Below are positions 59,264-64,000 of a stretch of DNA of 64,000 nucleotides, piece by piece. Numbering within the stretch: position 1 is the stretch's first letter; each line of letters starts with the position of its first letter. The notes beneath the pieces were generated by a model. It did not search any database. It worked only from the letters and a program-made list of their open reading frames with translations, and was not told the DNA's origin. The stretch is taken from positions 1 to 64,000 of the forward strand of contig NZ_JAATVY010000026.1 of assembly GCF_011947195.1 (NCBI RefSeq). Direction: 5' to 3'. The DNA comes from Planosporangium thailandense. Lineage in GTDB: Bacteria; Actinomycetota; Actinomycetes; Mycobacteriales; Micromonosporaceae. The position numbers and the translations under genes were made by a program.

Positions 59264-60406
59264 TCATCCGCGGCGCCGGCCCGGCCGCGCCGCCTCGGTC
59301 GGGTGGGCCGCCCAGGACGGGGGCTGCGCCGGGGCGCGGTGCCTGCCCGCGGACGTCGCGGCGTCGGCGCTGACGTCGCGGGTGGGGCCCCGGTGCTTCG
59401 GCGAAGCCGGACCGCTCTCCCCGGCGCGGTCTTCCCCGGCGCGGTTTTCCACCGCGCGGCTTTCCCGGGCGCGGTTTTCCACCGCGCGGCTTTCCCGGGC
59501 GCGGCTTTCCCCGGCCGGGCGGGGATCCGGGACCCTGGGCACACCGACCGGCGGCACGTACACGCGCGCGTCGACCGCCTCGGCCAGCACGAGCGCGGCG
59601 AGCGCGCTGGTGGGGCGCTCCTCCGGGTCGTCGGTCAGGCACCGGGCGCACAGATCCGCGGCCTCGGGCGCGAGTCCGTCGATCGGCGGCAGCGGATCGG
59701 GCCGGCTGTTGCGGTGGGCGTAGTACAGCGCGGTCGGCGTGTCCGCCGGCCACGGCAGCCGACCGGTCAGGCACTGGTACAGCAGCACACCGACGGCGTA
59801 CATGTCGGTGGCGGGCGTCGCGGGGGCGCCGTCGAGGCGTTCGGGGGCCAGGTACGCCGGTGTGCCCAGCACCGTGCCCTCCGGTAGCTGGTCACGCTGT
59901 CCGGCGGCGGTCGCGATACCGAAGTCGAGGACCTTCACCCCGGACGGCGTGAGCATGATGTTGGCCGGCTTGATGTCGCGGTGCACGATGCCCCGCCCGT
60001 GCGCGGCGGCGAGCGCCGCGCTGACCTCAGCGCAGACCCGCACCGCGATGTCCCAGACCATGGGCCCGGTCGTCAGGTGCTCGGCCAGGGTGGCGCCGTG
60101 CACGAGCTCCATCACGATGTACGGCGCCTGCCGGCCCTGGGCCAGCTCGGGAAGGGCGGCCATCCCGACGTCGTAGACGCCGGCCACGTTGGGGTGGATG
60201 AGCTGCGCGGCGGACCGGGCCTCGGTACGCGCCTGCTCGTCGCAGTCCCGGTCGGCGGACCGGTCCGGGTTGAGGAGCTTGACCGCGACGGGCCGGGCGA
60301 GCACCTGGTCGAACCCTCGCCACACCTCCGACATACCGCCGACGCCGATGCGCTGTTCGAGCCGGTACCGCCCGCCCAGTATCCGCACCTGCCGCTCCTT
60401 GCCCAC
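59264..60406 (-). CDS. Soluble Ser/Thr protein kinase (PknB-like) with pentapeptide-repeat tail
   Basis: 380 residues. The kinase domain (about 12-270) is complete: GVGGMSEV loop, Lys43, catalytic HRDIKPAN (Asp144), DFG 161-163, and the GTPAYLAPE activation segment. There is no transmembrane segment or PASTA domain, so it should be cytosolic. The tail contains six 5-residue units (ESRAR, ESRAV, ENRAR, ESRAV, ENRAG, EDRAG), coded by 15-bp and 30-bp DNA repeats, then an Ala/Pro/Arg-rich end. The tail may be a phosphorylated or partner-binding region; this is inferred. ATG 60406 is the start. It is convergent with the GNAT gene. Confidence 0.93.
   Translation of the reverse strand: MGKERQVRILGGRYRLEQRIGVGGMSEVWRGFDQVLARPVAVKLLNPDRSADRDCDEQARTEARSAAQLIHPNVAGVYDVGMAALPELAQGRQAPYIVMELVHGATLAEHLTTGPMVWDIAVRVCAEVSAALAAAHGRGIVHRDIKPANIMLTPSGVKVLDFGIATAAGQRDQLPEGTVLGTPAYLAPERLDGAPATPATDMYAVGVLLYQCLTGRLPWPADTPTALYYAHRNSRPDPLPPIDGLAPEAADLCARCLTDDPEERPTSALAALVLAEAVDARVYVPPVGVPRVPDPRPAGESRARESRAVENRARESRAVENRAGEDRAGESGPASPKHRGPTRDVSADAATSAGRHRAPAQPPSWAAHPTEAARPGRRRG
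59441..59500 (-). repeat. Two exact 30-bp tandem repeats in the kinase tail
   Basis: 59441-59470 and 59471-59500 are identical 30-bp units, each built from two similar 15-bp halves; further 15-bp half-units flank them from about 59410 to 59517. They encode the (E-x-R-A-x) pentapeptide repeat. Exact identity suggests recent expansion by slippage or unequal crossover. Confidence 0.9.
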
Positions 60407-60575
60407 CGCGTCTCGCCATCGCGTCGTGTCCCGGCCGTGTACCCCGGTGGCGGACCGGACAAACAGCGTGGATGGCTCTGGACCGGGGAGGTTCGACGCG
60501 GGGTAGTCGGCCGGTCACGCATGTCGACCAGGTGGTCGGGTAGCGCGACGCAATGACGGCAACGACGTTGAGTCC

Positions 60576-61228
60576 GTGCACGATCCGGAGATTCCCGGCT
60601 TCGGGACGACGACCCGCAACTACAGCATCTCCTGCGCGCCCGGGCGTGACTACTACCGGATCTCGGTCAAGCGGGAGGGGCTGCCGGGCGAGGCGCCGTA
60701 CGCCCCGCCCGGCCTGGCCTCCAATTACCTGCACGACGAGGTCGGTCCCGGCAGCGTCCTGCGGGTCAACGCCCGGCGGGCGATTTCGCCCTCGACGAGG
60801 AGAGTCACCGGCCGGTTGCGCTGCTCAGCGGCGGCGTCGGCCTGACGCCGTTGGTCTCCATGCTGGAGCACCTCGTCGAACGGGACCGCCGCCGGGAGAC
60901 GTGGTGGGTGCACGCCGCCCGCTGCGGACGTGACCAGGCGATGAAGCGGCACATCCGCGACCTGGCCGCGACCAGCAGCGCGGTCCACGCGTGCGTGTTC
61001 TACGAGAACCCGTTGCCCGAGGACGTGCCGGGCCGCGACTACGACCGGCCAGGGCGCATCACCATGGAATGGATCAAGGGTGCGCTACCCGTCGCCGACC
61101 TCGACTTCTACTTCTGCGGGCCGCGCGGCTTCATGCGCATGCTCGCCATCGGCCTGCGCGCCCTCGACGTGCCGGACGAGCGTATCCACCTGGAGTTCTT
61201 CGGCCCGGCAGAGGCGCTGTACGCCTGA
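60576..61228 (+). pseudogene. Frameshifted, N-terminally truncated FAD/NAD-binding oxidoreductase (flavohemoprotein/MOSC-reductase-like)
   Basis: Two overlapping reading frames join into one ferredoxin-NADP-reductase-like domain. The first (60576-) gives RNYSIS (FAD binding), YYRISVKREG and SNYLHDEVGPGSVLRVNA. The second, in another frame, resumes GDFALDEE...ALLSGGVGLTPLVSMLEHLV, HAARCGRDQAM, FYFCGPRGFM and ends EFFGPAEALYA. The break lies near 60767-60772, where AACGCCCGGCGGGC would restore the frame with one more C in the CCC run. The globin or MOSC part and the start of the FAD domain are missing, so the gene is decayed even if the single-base change were a sequencing error. The start codon is not meaningful. 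Confidence 0.82.
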
Positions 61229-61364
61229 TCGCCGCCCGATGCCGGTTCTCATGTTTCGCCGACCGCGGCGGGGGAACGAATGCACAGTGCAAAAGTTCCT
61301 CACGCCAAGTGAGACTGCGAATCGATGGGAACGAACCAACGGTAGCCGGGAGAAGGGGTAACCG

Positions 61365-62387
61365 ATGACCTCGAAGAACGGCGGACGGGTCGTAGTGATC
61401 ACCGGAGCGAGCGGCGGGATCGGCCGGGCGGCCGCGCGTCGGTTCGCCCGCCGCGGAGACCGCGTCGCCCTGCTCGCCCGCGGGGAGTCCGGCCTCGACG
61501 GCGCGGCCGACGACGTCCGGCGCGCCGGTGGCACCGCGCTGGCGGTGCCGGTGGACGTCGCGGAGTTCGACGAGGTGGACGCGGCGGCGGCGCGGGTGGA
61601 GCGGGAGTTGGGGCCGATCGACGTGTGGGTCAACGACGCGTTCACGTCGGTGTTCGCGCCGTTCACCGAGATCGAGCCGAAGGAGTTCAAGCGGGTCACG
61701 GAGGTGACCTACCTGGGGTACGTGTACGGAGCGAAGGCGGCGCTGTCGCGGATGCTGCCGCGTGACCACGGCACGATCGTGCAGGTGGGGTCGGCGCTGG
61801 CCTACCGGGGGATTCCGCTGCAGACGGCGTACTGCGGGGCCAAGCACGCGGTCCAGGGCTTCAACGAGGCGCTGCGCTGCGAACTGCTGCACAACCGCAG
61901 CCACGTGCGCACCACCATGGTCCAGATGCCGGCGGTCAACACCCCGCAGTTCGACTGGGTGCTGTCCCGGCTGCCCCGCCACGCCCAGCCGGTGCCGCCG
62001 ATCTACCAGCCGGAGGTCGCCGCGAAGGCCATCGTGTACGCGGCCGACCATCCGGGCCGGCGGGAGTACTGGGTGGGCGCCTCGACGGCGGCGACGTTGA
62101 TCGCGAACGCGGTCGCGCCGGGCCTGCTCGACCGGTACCTGGCCCGGACCGGCTTCACGTCCCAGCAGACGAGCCAGCCCCGCGATCCGCACCAGCCGGC
62201 GAACCTGTGGGAACCGGCCGACGACACCGGTGAGCCCGACTTCGGCGCCCACGGCGATTTCGACAAGCGGGCGCACGACCGCAGTGCCCAGCTGTGGGCG
62301 TCGCAGCACCACGCGCTGCTCGGCGTCGCCGGAGCCGTCGCCACCGCGGTGGGCGCCGGGCTGGCGCTGCGCAGTCGGCGATCGTAA
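61365..62387 (+). CDS. SDR family oxidoreductase with C-terminal hydrophobic segment
   Basis: 340 residues. TGASGGIG (14-21) binds NAD(P), and the catalytic Ser (VGSALAY) and Tyr-x3-Lys (AYCGAKHA) are intact. The NNAG motif is replaced by VNDAF. After the about 240-residue catalytic domain come a polar stretch (LARTGFTSQQTSQPRD...) and a short hydrophobic C-terminal segment (LLGVAGAVATAVGAGLAL) that may anchor it. The gene precedes a GH15 glycosidase, with a strong GGAGGAG site in between, so the two are probably cotranscribed. A ketone reductase role for the lipid cluster 4.5 kb upstream is conceivable but not supported by position. Confidence 0.9.
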   Translation: MTSKNGGRVVVITGASGGIGRAAARRFARRGDRVALLARGESGLDGAADDVRRAGGTALAVPVDVAEFDEVDAAAARVERELGPIDVWVNDAFTSVFAPFTEIEPKEFKRVTEVTYLGYVYGAKAALSRMLPRDHGTIVQVGSALAYRGIPLQTAYCGAKHAVQGFNEALRCELLHNRSHVRTTMVQMPAVNTPQFDWVLSRLPRHAQPVPPIYQPEVAAKAIVYAADHPGRREYWVGASTAATLIANAVAPGLLDRYLARTGFTSQQTSQPRDPHQPANLWEPADDTGEPDFGAHGDFDKRAHDRSAQLWASQHHALLGVAGAVATAVGAGLALRSRRS

Positions 62388-62398
62388 CGGAGGAGTTC

Positions 62399-64000
62399 GT
62401 GGCCCTGCCCTTGGAGGACTACGCGTTCATCGGCGACCTGCACACCGGCGCGCTGGTCGGCCGGGACGGTTCGGTGGACTGGCTCTGCCTGCCCCGGTTC
62501 GACGCGGGCGCGTGCTTCGCCGCGCTGCTCGGCGGGCCGGAGCACGGGCGGTGGCGGATCGCCCCGGTTGCGGAGCGCCAGCGCGTGACCCGACGCTACC
62601 GGGACGACTCGCTGGTGCTGGAGACGACCTTCGAGGGACCGGACGGCACGGTGCGGGTGGTGGACTGCATGCCGCTGCGTGACGGGAATGCCACCCTCAT
62701 CCGCCGGGTGGAGGGCGTCTCCGGGCGGGTGTCGATGCGCAGCGAGCTGAACCTGCGCTTCGACTACGGCCACATCGTGCCGTGGATCCGGGGTGAGGGC
62801 CGGCGGCTGGTCGCGGTCGCCGGGCCGGACACCGTCGTGATCGACAGCGACGTCGAACTGGAGGTGCGCGACGAGGTCGTGTACGCGCGCTTCGAGGTCG
62901 CGCAGGGACAGGCGGTCGACCTCCGCCTGGGGTACGGCGCGCTCCAGGACGCGCTGCTGGACGTACCCGAGATCATTTTCCGGACCGAGCAGTGGTGGCG
63001 GCAGTGGGCCGGCGCCTGCCGCTACGACGGCCCGTACCGCGACGCCGTGGTCCGTTCGCTGATCACCCTGAAGGCGCTGGCGTACCAGCCCACCGGCGGG
63101 ATCGTCGCCGCGCCGACCACGTCGCTGCCCGAACAGCTCGGCGGCGTACGCAACTGGGACTACCGGTACTGCTGGCTCCGCGACGCCACGTACACCCTGC
63201 TCGTGCTGTTGCAGGCCGGCTACACCGACGAGGCGGCCGCGTGGCGGGAGTGGCTGCTGCGGGCGCTCGCCGGGCGCCCGGAGCAGATGCAGATCATGTA
63301 CGGCATCAACGGCGAGCGCCGGCTGTCGGAGTTCGAGCTGGCCTGGCTGCCCGGGTACCAGGGCGCGGCGCCGGTGCGCATCGGCAACGCCGCCAGCGGG
63401 CAGTTCCAGCTCGACGTGTACGGCGAACTGATGGATGCGCTGCATCAGGCCCGGCTGGCGGGGCTGCCGACCGACGCCGACGCCTGGCACGTGCAGCGGG
63501 TGCTGCTGGACTTCCTGGAGTCGAACTGGCGCGAGCCCGACGACGGCATCTGGGAGGCGCGCGGGCCGCGCCAGCACTTCACGTACTCGAAGGTCATGGC
63601 GTGGGCGGCGATGGACCGCGCGGTCAAGGGGGTTGAGCGGTTCGGCCTGGACGGGCCGGTGGACCGGTGGCGGCGCATCCGCACGGAGATCTTCGACGAG
63701 GTGTGCGACAAGGGCTTCGACGCCGCGCACGGCACCTTCACCCGCTACTACGGTTCACGGTCGCTGGACGCGGCGAACCTGCTGATGGCGCTGGTCGGGT
63801 TCCTGCCCGCCACCGACGACCGGATACGGGGGACCGTCGCGGCGATCGAGAAGGAACTGATGCGCGACGGTCTCGTCCAGCGCTACACCCAGGGCCACGA
63901 CACGGAGAAGGTGGACGGGTTGCCGCCGGGCGAGGGCTCGTTCCTGGCGTGCACGTTCTGGCTGGCCGACAACTACCTGCTGCAGGGCCGTACCGGCGAC
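62399..64000 (+). CDS. GH15 family glycosidase (glucoamylase/trehalase-like), partial at window end
   Basis: Open from GTG 62399 to the window edge: 534 codons, C terminus missing. It begins LEDYAFIGDLHTGALVGRDGSVDWLCLPRFD, the typical start of bacterial GH15 trehalase/glucoamylase-like proteins. The catalytic domain has RNWDYRYCWLRDAT (251-264), the probable catalytic acid Glu386 in IWEARGPRQHF, and Glu512 in PPGEGSFLACTFW near the edge. It hydrolyses alpha-glucosidic bonds; trehalase activity is known for some bacterial members. GGAGGAG lies about 3 nt before the GTG. It follows the SDR gene by 11 bp. Full length is normally about 600 residues, so about 70 are missing. Confidence 0.93.
   Translation, partial: MALPLEDYAFIGDLHTGALVGRDGSVDWLCLPRFDAGACFAALLGGPEHGRWRIAPVAERQRVTRRYRDDSLVLETTFEGPDGTVRVVDCMPLRDGNATLIRRVEGVSGRVSMRSELNLRFDYGHIVPWIRGEGRRLVAVAGPDTVVIDSDVELEVRDEVVYARFEVAQGQAVDLRLGYGALQDALLDVPEIIFRTEQWWRQWAGACRYDGPYRDAVVRSLITLKALAYQPTGGIVAAPTTSLPEQLGGVRNWDYRYCWLRDATYTLLVLLQAGYTDEAAAWREWLLRALAGRPEQMQIMYGINGERRLSEFELAWLPGYQGAAPVRIGNAASGQFQLDVYGELMDALHQARLAGLPTDADAWHVQRVLLDFLESNWREPDDGIWEARGPRQHFTYSKVMAWAAMDRAVKGVERFGLDGPVDRWRRIRTEIFDEVCDKGFDAAHGTFTRYYGSRSLDAANLLMALVGFLPATDDRIRGTVAAIEKELMRDGLVQRYTQGHDTEKVDGLPPGEGSFLACTFWLADNYLLQGRTGD

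Noticed and set aside
59398-59520. CRISPR array, because of regular repeats
   Set aside because: The units are contiguous 15/30-bp tandem copies without spacers and lie in frame inside the kinase gene.

Overview
The window is high-GC (about 70-75%) DNA with GTG/TTG starts, strong C/G third-position bias and an actinobacterial gene set: mycothiol-type DinB/maleylpyruvate isomerase proteins, DUF2267, STAS anti-sigma antagonists, LCP protein, Clp_N/HTH protein, DUF1800-DUF1501 pair and an acyl-ACP desaturase. It looks like the chromosome of a filamentous actinomycete, most likely Micromonosporaceae. The family assignment is an inference from gene content. I saw no rRNA, tRNA, CRISPR array, insertion sequence or prophage.

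Layout. 0-4.4 kb: an unknown membrane protein, a doubtful secreted protein, a VanX-like lipoprotein and an NCS2 purine permease with a strongly folded 5' leader. 4.6-10.9 kb: a small surface-glycan group (SDR, WecG/TagA glycosyltransferase, AsnB-type amidotransferase, polyprenyl-phosphate sugar transferase, APH-fold kinase, GNAT). 11.1-15.7 kb: a second type II topoisomerase (ParE/ParC-like). 15.9-22.4 kb: DinB, DUF2267, a Clp_N/HTH protein behind two palindromic operators, a lipoprotein, FmdB-FmdA and a YihY/BrkB protein. 22.4-30.8 kb: signalling genes, namely two membrane GGDEF cyclases and four separate STAS proteins, with a phosphopantetheinyl transferase, a lysozyme-like secreted protein and a holin-X type protein among them. 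30.9-36.8 kb: a beta-lactamase-fold protein, a two-component system, and a LysR/YeiH pair; the kinase and LysR genes end in the same CTAG. 36.9-45 kb: DUF1501/DUF1800, an IdeR/DtxR-type iron box with feoA-feoB-feoC, a TSUP exporter and an MFS transporter. 45.4-50.1 kb: cell-envelope genes, including a secreted collagen-like protein carrying five Cys and five His in a row, a TPM protein, an LCP protein and a pyrophosphatase with an altered signature.

50.4-57.9 kb holds the most interesting system. A tightly coupled operon encodes a fatty acyl-AMP ligase, a cyclopropane-synthase-family methyltransferase, a free ACP, a di-iron acyl-ACP desaturase and a 974-residue fusion of ketosynthase, ACP and PLP-dependent alpha-oxoamine synthase. 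A diacylglycerol/sphingosine-kinase-family gene follows. The logic suggests activation of a fatty acid, tailoring on ACP, and decarboxylative condensation with an amino acid to give a sphingoid-like aminoketone lipid, perhaps then phosphorylated. The phosphopantetheinyl transferase at 26.4 kb could activate the two ACPs.

57.9-64 kb: a phosphoribosyltransferase, a GNAT, a Ser/Thr kinase with a repeat tail, a frameshifted flavin reductase remnant, an SDR and a GH15 glycosidase cut by the window end. Several genes (1549-, 17773+, 27239+, 35705-, possibly 29762+) have a -10-like hexamer about 6-9 nt before the start codon and no Shine-Dalgarno sequence, suggesting leaderless transcripts.
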